Positions 45,875 through 56,532 of a DNA stretch of 64,000 nucleotides are shown piece by piece. Location of the stretch: contig KN834842.1 in assembly GCA_000827265.1 (NCBI GenBank), forward strand, positions 62,001 through 126,000, in the 5' to 3' direction. Numbering within the stretch: the first letter of the stretch is position 1; each line of letters begins with the position of its first letter. A model generated the notes under the pieces. The model ran no database searches. It saw nothing but the letters and a program-made list of their open reading frames with translations, and was not told the DNA's origin. This DNA is from Collybiopsis luxurians FD-317 M1. Taxonomy: Eukaryota > Basidiomycota > Agaricomycetes > Agaricales > Omphalotaceae. The translations under genes and the position numbers were made by a program.

Positions 45875-48541
45875 ATGTCCTTCAGCCATACACGTGTAAC
45901 ATGTTCTGCGGTGGAGAAAGTCGAAGCTTATGTTCACGGAGCAGAGCCCATTGTAGTTGATGGAAGCCGTCTCAATCTTGCTGCAGTTGTAGCTGTCGCC
46001 CGGTAAGTTATTTATGCTGAGAAATGAATCGTCGACGTCTCCCTTAATTGCTTGCGGACTTTAGCTATAACTCAGTCCCCGAGCTGTCGGATGATGAACA
46101 AGTTAGATCGACAGTTCATAGAGCATGTTCTGTCATCCAAGATCGCCTTAGTAGCGGACGCTCACTTTACGGAGTGACTACTGGTGTTGGAGCATCCGGT
46201 ACGCAGTTTGTGATTGTAATTGAAGGGCGAGTGTATCGTTCGTTGAGAAAAGAGTCTACGTAGCCTTCACTCGTACAAACAATGTGCATGAACTACAGAA
46301 CGCCCTGACTACAGCGAACCTCAATGGGATTTTACCGACGCTCTCCTCAGTCCCCAGTTCAGCAAGTATGCGAACGGTGCTCGACGAAGATTTTATGAAA
46401 GGAACCGTGATGGTGCGAGCTATAGTTTCCAAACGAGCTTCACTGTGACGAGTTCCGTAGGTTCGCTTGAACAGCTTAATTCGTGGCCATTCGGGGGTCC
46501 GCTGGACGGTACTTGAAGCTATGCACAAGCTTCTTGTCCACGATGTTGTCCCACTTGCATCAAAGAATAATACTGTAAGGTATAATTTGGAACTTGTCTA
46601 CTTATCTAGGTCTAACGTGCAGCTCTTAGCGCTAGTGGTAAGGTCGTGTGTTTCCAAACCTGTTTCGCTTATGAAACTGTAGAGTAGGAGACCTTGGAAC
46701 TCTCGCATACATTGCAGGTACCCTGACTGGTCGCCCTGACCTTCGTGTTTGGTATGGTCAAAGGTAAATCCTGCTTTTATTCTGAAGCTTTGCATATTCA
46801 CTGTACACAGATCTGAGCGTTCGATCCGTCCTGCTGCAGAGGTTTTGAAAGATATTCAATTGGAACCACTTACTTACGGCCCTAAAGAGGCGCTTGCGAT
46901 TCTCAAGTGCGATTTACTTCAATTTGAAACCAGTTTGCTCTTTTAAGCTTCTCATCTTTCAGTGGGACTGCAGCAAGCGCTAGTGCCGCTGCCCTTGTAC
47001 TTTACGACGCAAACATACTACTTCTTGCAGCTCAAGGTTTGACTGTTATGACAATAGAAGCGCTCAGGTCGATTCTCGAGCCTTTCCAACCGTTTCCCCA
47101 TGTGGTTGCTCGTCCACATCCCGGTCAAATTGAGATTGCTGAAAACATTACGCGCATGGCAGAGGGGTCCAAATTTGCTTTGAAGGAATACCCCGAAGGT
47201 GATCCTGAATTCTTACTTCGTCAAGACCGATATCACATCCGGTAAACTTCTGATTTAACCAGTCCCGTCGATATACACTAACGGATACCAAAGATGTGCT
47301 CCCCAGTGGTTCGGACCATTTGCAGAAAATCTCCTACGTGCAACAGAGTCTGTAACCATTGAGCTGAATTCGACGACTGACAATCCCATCATTGACTCGG
47401 ATGGCCAAGTTCCTCACAATATCTACCATGCCGGCAATTTTCAAGCTCTTACTCCTGCGGAAGCCATGGATACTGTACGTCATGCAATACTTGGTATTGG
47501 TAGGTGTATGAGCTCAATGTTAACGCATAATGGCTAACCCTCCTTTCTCCCTATCAGCAAAGATTCTATATGCGCAGCATTCAGAGCTCTTGAATCCAAT
47601 GTTGAATCGAGGTCTCCCTCCGGATTGTGCAGCAGGAGAACCCAATCTTGACTACGGTCTCAAAGCATCCGATCTCTGTTGCTCCGCATACTTATCGGGT
47701 ACGCTGCAACCTCAAACATTCTCCCATATTCGAGCTGACGATCCAGTCCCCTCCTCCGCTAGAGATTGGATATCTTAGTGGATCGTTCCTCCCTCATATC
47801 AACTCAACTGAACACCACAATCAATCCATTAACTCTATGGCCCTCGCATCTGCTCGACATGCGAGAGATTGTGTGGATCTTCTTCGGCAGGTAAGTTCTT
47901 ATTCTCGAGAATGACGGCCATAGATATGATGGTTCTGTATATTCCAACAGATAATGGCGACTTATTTGTTCACCGTTTGCCAAGCGATTGATCTACGAGA
48001 AATGAACAATCGATATCTCAGCAAAGCAAAGGAACTCTTCCAGACCGAGCTACCTGGGATACTGCTATGCTCCGAGGACACCATCATGCAAGATGCCGTG
48101 GCTTCCTTGTTCACTACAATTCGTGTTCAATTCGGTCTCACCGCTTCTATGGAGTCTTCTTCGAGGTTCAAGGCCATGTTATCCCCGCTGATCACCGAGA
48201 TTTATACTCGTACAGCCCGAAATAGTCAAATCCAACTAGTAACCTCGACGACTCCTGTGCACTGGGCCGAAATGCTCGAAGTCAAACTTCGCGAACTGTT
48301 CCTCCAGCACCGATTGGAGTACTTTAAGGAGACTGCGGGAGCCACTGATTCACTCAGTCGAGCGGGCCGGCTCATTTACATCTTTATTCGAAAGGATCTG
48401 GAGATTCCGATGAAGAAGGGGATGAATCAAATGGATAAGCATGAAATTGGAACATATATCAGTATCATCTTCGAGGCTTTGGGCGATGGTAGGATGGACC
48501 GAGTGTTCACAGAAGCTGTAGAGTCCGCTGATAAGCTGTGA
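45875..48541 (+). CDS. Aromatic amino acid (phenylalanine/histidine-type) ammonia-lyase, copy 2
   Basis: Twelve exons: 45875-46002, 46065-46198, 46264-46412, 46461-46579, 46630-46637, 46688-46763, 46811-46906, 46963-47241, 47294-47499, 47558-47698, 47763-47890, 47951-48541, giving 684 codons plus stop. Every exon has the same length as copy 1. Catalytic features are the same: YGVTTGVGASAFTRT, SASGDLGTLAYIAG, LRQDRYHIRCAPQW, ELNSTTDNPIID. The 8-nt microexon with the MIO codons is kept exactly at 46630-46637. At the substrate-selectivity pair it reads Ala-Asn (TANLNGILP) where copy 1 has Ala-Tyr, one of few differences near the active site. Both copies look functional. Confidence 0.93.
46630..46637 (+). 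other. 8-nt microexon encoding the catalytic MIO triad (copy 2)
   Basis: CGCTAGTG between acceptor CTCTTAG and donor GTAAGG, identical to copy 1 although the flanking introns have diverged. Confidence 0.85.
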
Positions 48542-49033
48542 CTCATGATAAATAGTACTACCTACGTAGGAATGAGTGATCATTGTCGGGAATCCAACCC
48601 AAAGAGCGACTTGGAGACGTGTTTTTGCCGACCTTCTCATTGAACATCTCTACTAACAATTTAGATTCATATTTCTAATGGAAGGAGCGACTCCATTCAT
48701 TTTCTTACTGCCCACGTCCTTCCGCTCGTGGTCGACACAATTTCGAGCCCCAGTGGCTCATTGGCGCGTCGTGAGATACACGTGAGTGCCACTTCCACCG
48801 TGACATCGTGACAGGTTTCTTCATTGTTCTTCGATGCCCACCGTGTCTTCCAACAATTGCGATCTACTCAACAGTCCGTTTCCCACTTGAATGTGACGTG
48901 ACAGCCTCATAAAAATGCTGCTTTCAATTTTGACTTGAGGTACAACCGCAACTTTCATTCGCCACTCTCCGTCTTTCAATCGTTCTTTCTCGTCAAATAA
49001 TGATTTCAATCACTCTTGAGATGATACTTGGCC
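48542..49033. other. Spacer after the ammonia-lyase pair
   Basis: No gene is supported. The first 150 nt resemble the 3' flank of copy 1 (AGGAATGAGTGATCRTT, then CTCCATTCATTTT). Confidence 0.45.
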
Positions 49034-49702
49034 ATGATACTGGAGACACCACCCTATTCTCCACCGCAGACCTATTCCAAGTTCGTAGCCCGAATTCTGA
49101 TTTCATTCGGAGAGCATTTATTTACTCTATTCCAGCTGCAGGAAAGTTTACCGGTTGTCCTCGGAGCCAGCCCTCATCCTATTCGTCCTTTTGAGGCCCG
49201 TCGTATCTACTCCGATAATTTGTTTCAAAAACCAAGAGACTCTCGTACAGTCCCAGAATCATTTGACCAACAGCGAGAATGTATTACCGTCAGGGGCCTC
49301 AGTATTTTCCCTCAAGAATCGGAAAGAGGTTCAATTCGTGTACTGCTATTCGTTCCGGCACCACTGGAACTGTACCCTCCAGGACTACATTTTCCCGTGT
49401 ATGATCAGGAGGGGACTTACGTTTCCGGCTGGGAGTTTTTCGTTTGCTGGGGCCTTTGGGTTTTGGAAATGGATACAACCTATGTAGGATCACTAGAGCA
49501 GTGGAATCTGATGCCTCCTCTGGTACGTATTAGCTTACTATCCTTATTCCGCATTTTCCCTAATCGAACCCGAATCGAAACACAATCAAAACAGGCCAAA
49601 ACCCCTCTGGAACAGTTTTATCAATATTATGGGATCCCCAAGTCGTTGCAATATCCGGAACAACACCTGGTGCGGTACACTCTAAAACGATTAAAGTTCT
49701 AA
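49034..49702 (+). CDS. Unrecognised 222-codon ORF
   Basis: A single long ORF with ATG at 49034. It reads ETPPYSPPQTYSKFVARI near the start, PVYDQEGTYVSGWEFFVCWG in the middle and FYQYYGIPKSLQYPEQHL near the end. It is rich in aromatic residues and Pro, with no signal peptide and no family I recognise. Its length without a stop in an intron-dense genome is notable. A possible intron (GTACGT at 49523) would shorten it. It could be a lineage-specific gene or a fragment of a retroelement protein. Confidence 0.4.
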   Translation: MILETPPYSPPQTYSKFVARILISFGEHLFTLFQLQESLPVVLGASPHPIRPFEARRIYSDNLFQKPRDSRTVPESFDQQRECITVRGLSIFPQESERGSIRVLLFVPAPLELYPPGLHFPVYDQEGTYVSGWEFFVCWGLWVLEMDTTYVGSLEQWNLMPPLVRISLLSLFRIFPNRTRIETQSKQAKTPLEQFYQYYGIPKSLQYPEQHLVRYTLKRLKF

Positions 49703-50460
49703 TTTTTAGTCATCTAGTTTTGTGGATCCTCTAAAAAGTCAAAGTTAGAGCTGCATTCGAAAAATCTTTATTCCTGGTTTTCTTTTCCTGTTTTCTGTCG
49801 ATTTTCTTTTTATGTGCTGATTTCATGCACCCTTTGTTCTTTTAGAACTGATGTGTACTCGACATAGTCGTACCACGTACGTTCGGCGCAAGCATCAACT
49901 TGAGTGCTGTATACCAGTCCCGTTGATCTTCCGTTCTGCCGCTCAACCCACTATTGCACCCACCTCCGTCCTCCCCGGTCCATTTCCTATCATTTTTTTT
50001 ATTCCCGTAGGTCAGTCAGTGATCAGAGTCTAGATGTTTTACTACAACTCATAACCAAGTACAACAAATAGTGGGTACTCGAGCGAATTTCTCAAACTCG
50101 ATGTCGATGATATAACTCAACCCGTGTCACCACAACCTCAGCTGTCGCGTACATATACAGCAGCTATAATTATGTATATTTTGACCCTTGTAAACGACTG
50201 GCGCGTACAAGTTACAGCAACGTTACGAAATCGTCCAAATCATCGTCGTGTACATACGTAAACGAATGTGGCACATACATACAACATCGAGCCTACAAAA
50301 AAGTCTTGTCGCAGAAAAGAAAAGATTAAAACATTGAGACAATACGAGGGTATCATAGCCAATGAAAGAACGTAATCGAGTTCCTCGTCGAGGCCGAATC
50401 ATCAAAGACCAACAAAAGCCAGCAAAGCCTTGTCAGTCTTGTACGCATCCCGAAGAGTCC
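49703..50460. other. Spacer between convergent genes
   Basis: T-rich just after the ORF, otherwise unremarkable. It holds the 3' flank of the cupredoxin-like gene. No gene is seen. Confidence 0.45.
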
Positions 50461-52089
50461 TTACAACATAAGCATAACCGCAGCTACGACCCCAACAAGA
50501 GCAGTAACTCCTCCGAGCCTGAACGAGGGAATAGCTCCACTCGATCCTTTGCCGGTGCTAGACGGCGAGGCAGCAGAGCTCGTGCTGTTGCTAGAAGCAA
50601 TAGTCGAGTTGACCAGAGTCGATTCCGCGAGAGCGAGGAATGCCGCAAAGTTGTTAGGTCCCGACTCTACGGCGTTGATGGAGAACACCATTCCGGAACC
50701 GCAGTGGCTGACGGGGCTGGTTTGGGCGCAGTATCCCCAGATTGGAGTGGTCTGAAGGGGCGTGTCAGAGACGGGTCAGGAGATCAAAAAAAAAAAGAGA
50801 GAAAAACCCACGTCGTTGATCGTAATTGAAAAAGTGGGTCCGGTGGTGTTGGCAGCGACAGGTTGGCTATGGGGCAGAGTATGAGATATTGTCCACCCCT
50901 TGCGGCCGACAAGCGAATATAGATAACTTACAATCCCAAGTTGAAACCATTGTTAAGAGGCTTGCAGGGTTCGCTGTAAATGCCCGAATGTAGCTCAATA
51001 TGGCTGAACAAGAGCAACAGATTGCATGTAAAAACTCACGAGAAGCTAGACTGCACGACACTGTGGTTCTTGGCAAGGAAAGTGAACGAGACGATATCAC
51101 CGATCGATGCGCTGATGTTTGAAGGTCCGAAGGCCAACTGTCCGTTCACTCCGACAGTGATATTGTGGGTAACGGGACTAGGAGCGTAAGTCGGTTCTGT
51201 CGAACATGGCGTTTGTCAGTTTTACACGGCTTTCGGAATAAAGGGGATCAGCTTACCGGGAGTTCCAATATAGCTGGTGTACGTAGATACCCAGGTAGAT
51301 GAATCACTCGTGACAGTGGCAGTGGCGATAGACCAGGATTGGGCAGGAGGAGTGGAAACAGCCGGAAGCTCGGAGGTCTGGGTGCCATTCAACTCGATCG
51401 CGAGAGCCTGGAAAGCAGCGAAAGAGTGGTTCGAGGTAGCGTCAGGAGGGTTGATAGCAAAGACCATTCCTGATAACACAAGCGTTAGGATAATGAACGA
51501 AAAACAATCACACGGAAGTCCTACTAACCTGCTCCACAGTGTCCCTTTTGCTCACAGTGGACCCAGATTGGGTTGGTGTCGTTGACGGTAATAACAAAGT
51601 TGGGCAAAGTCGGATCACTATCTGAAGCTACAGCTTGACTGAAGGATAAAGCATCAGGCTGAGCGCTGAGGTGAGGTCAAATCTCCACTCACAAGCCTGA
51701 ATTGAAACCTCCGGCAAGAGGAACACAAGGCTGTTATCAACCGTTCGTCAGTTACAATCATCTCGGAGGACCCTCTTCAACCTACCGCGTCAAAGCTAGA
51801 CCTAGACTGGTTGTCAAAACTCGTCGTCGACCTTTCACATTGTGGGATACTTACTGAGTGACCGAATGGTTTTTGGGATGACTAAAAGAAAGGAGAGCGT
51901 CAATAATCTCATAGGGACGAAAAATTGAAAAACTTACAAGATCATGTTCACCGTGTCTCCGACCTCCGCCAAAACGTACTCTGGATAGAATATGAACTGT
52001 CCATTAGGACCAACCGATACGTCCCAACTGGTTGCAAGGGCGGCTGGGAGTACCGCAAGAGCAGAAGCAACGATTATTCTAGAGTGCAT
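50461..52089 (-). CDS. Two-domain cupredoxin-like (plastocyanin-like) surface protein
   Basis: The minus-strand gene starts at ATG 52089. Early exons: 52089-51938, 51881-51855, 51801-51786 (16 nt), 51730-51693, 51638-51529. Later exons run to the stop at 50461. Signal peptide IIVASALAVLPAALA. Domain 1: GPNGQFIFYPEYVLAEVGDT, then HPKNHSVTQSSFDAPC and WVHCEQKGHCGAGMVFAIN. Domain 2: GVNGQLAFGPSNISASIGD, then AKNHSVVQSSFSEPC and WGYCAQTSPVSHCGSGMVF. Each domain keeps the His, Cys, His and Met expected for a type-1 copper site. A Ser-rich stalk and a hydrophobic C-terminus (LGGVTALVGVVAAVMLML) suggest a GPI anchor. Such proteins are common on basidiomycete cell surfaces; the redox partner is unknown. 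The two domains arose by internal duplication. Confidence 0.88.
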
Positions 52090-52174
52090 TATTATTCTTG
52101 AACAAAAAAGAGACAAGAAAAAGGAGGGGAGAAAACGAGAAGAGTGATGAACAACAAGTTGAACTTGAATCCGT

Positions 52175-52189
52175 CTTTTATATAAAATT
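52175..52189 (-). promoter_or_regulatory. TATA box of the cupredoxin-like gene
   Basis: TTTTATATAAAAG-type box on the minus strand about 90 nt upstream of the ATG at 52089. Confidence 0.6.
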
Positions 52190-54399
52190 ACTAGTCAGTC
52201 CCGAACTAAAGGACTGACAGTAATGTTCAGGTCCTCGCTGTTCATTGGTTGGCAGTTTTCCCTCGGTCGATCAGATCACTCAACTGTATACTCTTTGCAT
52301 GGTTTGACTCTTGAGGGCGATGCGGGGTTGATGTTTCGCTGAATCGCCCTATGTACTAGTTAGAACAGAAATCCACAAAGCCAAGCCACAAACGCAGGGA
52401 CTGACGGAAAGAACAAGGACCAAAAGAGTAGCCACTCCTTCATCGATGAGGCCTCTCCGAGATGCCAATTTCAACATCGGTGAACGCGCACGTTGCCGCT
52501 GTCCGAAGTGAATAGTTGAACCTTAATTCCATGCGGAACGCTCGAAATGAAGGTCCTAGAACGCTCTGAAAAGAGGCGCGCCCGCGTAGAGTACATATAC
52601 ATCTTGGAAAAAGCTTCAAAGTTGGATGGTACCAATTTTTTCTTTCTTGCTTTTTTTGGAGGGTTTCTGCGATTTGCACTCTGATTGGACGCCGGCAAAA
52701 CGCCCACCAGTGTTCGAATGATGAAATGAGGATGCTGTGGGCGTGCATAGCAACCGAGATGCCCTTTGCATTGAAAACCTGAAACGGACGTTGACGAGAA
52801 AACGTAAAAATCCGGAGCAAGTCTGTAGAAAGGCGGTGCCATTTAGGTCGGGCCGGCCGGGTGGCTGAAGCTCTGGAAACTCATTGGGAATACGTTCTAA
52901 TGGTGCTAGCAGAAAAAACCCCAAATATGCTTAGCCATACAGGCCTGCATTTATCCTCATTCAGCCTGAGTCCGACGGTATGGACCCACAGAATTCTACA
53001 GCCGCATTCCCCCGCGGCTTCCTTCTTGAATCATACGGACCTCTAATCTGACCCGATACGCAGTTTCAGACTTTTGCAAATTTGGAACCTTTACTAGTGC
53101 GTCCAAGCCTCGAGAAAGTGAGATACGAGAAGGTGTAGAGTACTGCCCTGAACAGCTCCAACATCGCCAGTTTTACGTTGGTCTTTCTTCTCAACTCAGC
53201 GAAATCAGCATCTAGAGTGTCGTCTATTCATAGGTATCTACAAGGCCAGTGCAGATGAATCGACTGATTCTGCTCTGCCCTTAACTGGTTAGGGCTCTCT
53301 TGACCGCAATGCACTTTGTTCCGGTCGCGTGTTCACATGTGTAAACAGTCGTCCTTGGCTTCAAGTTCGCGAGAGCAGGAACTCCGTAGACAGGCAGGTT
53401 CGTCAGTCTTGGTAGAGCGTAGCGGTAATCCATCACGGTGCTACCTCGGCCCGGACTATTCTTCCTGCGTCGATTCGTAAGTGACTAAGCGCTAGGTACT
53501 CACCGGCGTTGCATTTGAAAGCCGTTCTATGCACGTACCTCACACGGACTACGTGTTACTTACTATTAGCATATCTCGTTCAGGTAATCTGCATGCAACG
53601 CAGTAGACTCAAGGTTAATTTTACAATACCAAGAGTTGGGTAGATACGGATTTAGATGGTCGAATTGAACTCCAGTTTCATGGTGTCCGGTACTAAAGCA
53701 TTCTTGTGCGTGGTAATCTGAAAACGACTTCTTACTCTATTACCGCGTAGTCGACTACACTTGGATAAGGTGGAGGATCCAGAGCACGCTCTATTGGAAT
53801 GTCTACTTAGAAACCTTTTAGCTGAGGACCTAGTCGGGCAGTCGCAGTCGCAGATGGGAAAATATCCTTTTGATATTCTTGCTCCTACGTAATACCTCTC
53901 TAGAGTATTGACGATAATCCTATCGTAGATACTAAGATATTTTCGAGTAACCCATTGCTGGTCTTCCTGTCTGGGCTATCTTCATATGGAACCACAGTAG
54001 CCAATGCGTCGCGACCTTTCCTAAACCGAAATAGTAGAGTCCAATGGGGATAGGATACTTATTACCAGAATGAACTTTCCTCTATTGTAGTACTACCGTG
54101 GAACATACATCATTACTCCGGGGAGAGGGGGTCGGGAGTATGTCCCTCTCAAGAGCCGACATGGAAAAGCGGAAAAATCTCTCCCGAGATCCCGGAGAGT
54201 ACATGGTCTTCTCCATTTCACCATTTCCACAGTGCATGCGAAGGCTCACTTCATTGGTCTCACTGTCAAACCCACCATTTTACAAATATCCTGCATGCTC
54301 ATTCTCATGTCTGTTGGCAGTCCGAAATTATCTCCACCTTCTAATCTGACCTTCTCAGTTCGATAAGTAGGTGTAGATTGCACTTGCAGGGTGGCGTTG
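52190..54399. other. Region without a supported gene
   Basis: About 2.2 kb with only short open stretches. Three overlapping minus-strand stretches at 52440-52924 look like chance. No RNA gene or repeat is recognised. Confidence 0.45.
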
Positions 54400-55500
54400 C
54401 AGCCTCATCGGAAGATCTATCTGGTTGCGGGGCCCGTTTTCTTTCACAACTTCCAAGATCCGAGCACCAACGGGTACTATGCCTTTTCTAAGACCAGTCC
54501 CGGTCTCGATGTACCAGTCGCCACCTCGCCCGAGTTCAACATCTCTTTCATGATGCAATTCCTACCGTAGGCGTCTGGCCAATATAAAACACGGTGTGGG
54601 CTCCTGATGTTGTAGCAGCGGCATGTGATTCTCACCGTACGAAGTCTACGACCGAACTAATACCTCTGTGAGCAGAACGGAGGATATGTGCTTTTCTATG
54701 CCGGAGAAAGCGCGGCTAACCCCGGATTTCACTCCGTAGGTGTTGCGACCTCAACCAACGTGGAAGGACCCTACAATGCTCAGGCTTGTGGCACCTCGCT
54801 CGTGGCTTGGCTGAACCCTCGTTTGTGATATTTCGTGAGTACTTGCCGACCTTCTGGGTGCATCGTTGGAAATGACGTCTAAGCGCAGTGCAAGAGGTTC
54901 CATCGTTCCCTGGCGACTTCTATCCCGTATGGAAAGTTGACGGCAACAACATCAAACATGGCGGAAACTGCAACAACGATGTTGCTCCCATCGCAAGACT
55001 TAGTGGAACCTCTACCACAATGTACATTCTGATCATCTCTGTCCCGTTCATTATAGGGTCCCTACACCCATCATGATCCAGAAATTAACCACCGACGGAA
55101 CTGCATTTGCTCCAGGACCCACTGCTACACAAATCCTTGACTGAGATGATAACGATGACCCTGTAGTCGAGGCTCCTTCGCTCGCACACAGCGCGGAAGG
55201 TATCTATTTCCTTACCTTTTCGTCCAACTGCTACAGGTTTGTGATTCCACCCGTAATAAATAGTATGATCATATCCTGGTAGCTCTTCGCTATACGACGT
55301 TTCGTACGCTACTGCAAGCAATATTCTGGGCCCATGCTTAATGGTTACTGGAACACCATATCCGCAGCTTTATGCTCCAATATCACCCCTGATGGTACGA
55401 AGATGGTGTTCCATGCTGATCCGGGAACAACTGTGGATACTAGGCAGCTATAAACAGCAAATATTGTCCTCTCCGAAACTACCATTACGATCCAATGAGA
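54400..55500 (+). pseudogene. Decayed GH43-like glycoside hydrolase (arabinanase type)
   Basis: Ordered pieces of one family appear in shifting frames: GPVFFHNFQDPSTNGYYAFS, VPVATSPEFN, WAPDVVAA, NGGYVLFYAGESAANPGFH, GVATSTNVEGPYNA, PGDFYPVWKVDGNNIKHGG, TPIMIQKLTTDG, DDNDDPVVEAPSL, GIYFLTFSSNCY and NITPDGTKMVFHAD. In-frame stops interrupt it near 54568, 55141 and 55453. The Trp-Ala-Pro-Asp and Val-Glu-Ala-Pro marks fit the GH43 five-blade propeller and its catalytic acid region. The expected start is not recognisable. The functional ancestor would have cut arabinan or xylan side chains outside the cell. Confidence 0.8.
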
Positions 55501-55547
55501 GGTTTTGTATTTCTGTGCCAGAAAACAATTTAAGTACGTAGATAATG

Positions 55548-56532
55548 CTAGCGACATTTATCCTGGAACAGTGTGTATGAGGGAGAGGTCAACCCTTGCA
55601 CGCTAACTTTCAGGAAACTTTCTTCGTCCTCCAATCGTTTCAGAACGTCAGGGTTGGCTTTCAATTCGTCAACGTCCCAATGTGCCCAAACAAAGCGACC
55701 ATGTAACCAACTCGCTTCCGGAGACGCCGCCCAAACCGAGAAATCTGCAGGCAAGTTCACTACGGAGAGAGAACTTTATTATAGCATCAGATATCGATCG
55801 ACGCGAAAGCTTACTTTCGTCCCATTTGAAAGCGTCTGGATCATAGGTTTTGGAAACACCCTCCGAGTATAGTATTCCTGGATGGAAGGATATAATCTGA
55901 ACATCTTCGACGGAGCGTTCATTGGCGATCCTTCCAATTAATGCAGCAAATGCTGCTTTGGAAGATGCATATGGGTTATAAAAGGGGGTATCGTCCATAT
56001 GAATGCCGGACGTCGAGATATTAATGAGATTGAGTTGCTGCCTTGCATGTCGGAGAGGTTGCTGCACGAACTTCGCCGACATGTAAAAATTGCCCCCCAC
56101 GTTGACTCCGAACGCCGTCATGAGCTCCTCCTTGTTCATGCTCAAGGTATCAGTGCCACTCGGGGTAATTTGAGCGGCGTTAAGTACTAAGACGTGGACG
56201 ACTATTTTTTGGGATTGCAGGAAGTCCCAGAGAGCTGTGACCGAAGCGTCGTCCCCGATATCTGTTTGTCGAGCCATGAATTCGGTCCCTACTTTGAACT
56301 CTCCTCGTAGCTTCATCACAGCTTCATCCAAGAATCCACCTCTACGACCCACAATGATGATCCTGGAAGCAGACGCTTTGGCGAAGGATCGAGCGATGTT
56401 GAATCCTAGTCCACCTCCTCCGCCCGTGATGAGAACGGTTTTACCGGCTTGGCGGAGGGACGGCTTGGTGGGCGATATGGCGGGGTATGTAGCACGATGA
56501 TGACTCTTGATTAAACTGAGCGCGGAAGCCAT
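55548..56532 (-). CDS. Short-chain dehydrogenase/reductase (SDR), copy 1
   Basis: Two exons on the minus strand: 56532-55815 and 55759-55548, giving 309 codons plus stop. The Rossmann motif is TVLITGGGGGLGFNIA, with VGRRGG after strand 2 (suggesting NADP(H) preference), LNAAQ for the NAG motif, catalytic Ser in INISTSGI, and Tyr/Lys in YASSKAAF. The tail contains LPADFSVWAASPEASWLHG. SDRs use NAD(P)H to reduce or oxidise carbonyl or alcohol groups, usually in the cytosol; the substrate is unknown. The intron, phase 1 in both paralogues, falls before the conserved tail. The gene overlaps the end of the GH43 relic's neighbourhood but not its sequence. Confidence 0.93.

Noticed and set aside
50362..50829. 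Plus-strand ORF of about 155 codons opposite the cupredoxin-like gene
   Set aside because: Low-complexity Arg/Ser antisense of the Ser-rich stalk and domain 2; no independent support.
52440..52924. Three overlapping minus-strand ORFs
   Set aside because: Overlapping in different frames, no family match, no splice signals; likely chance.
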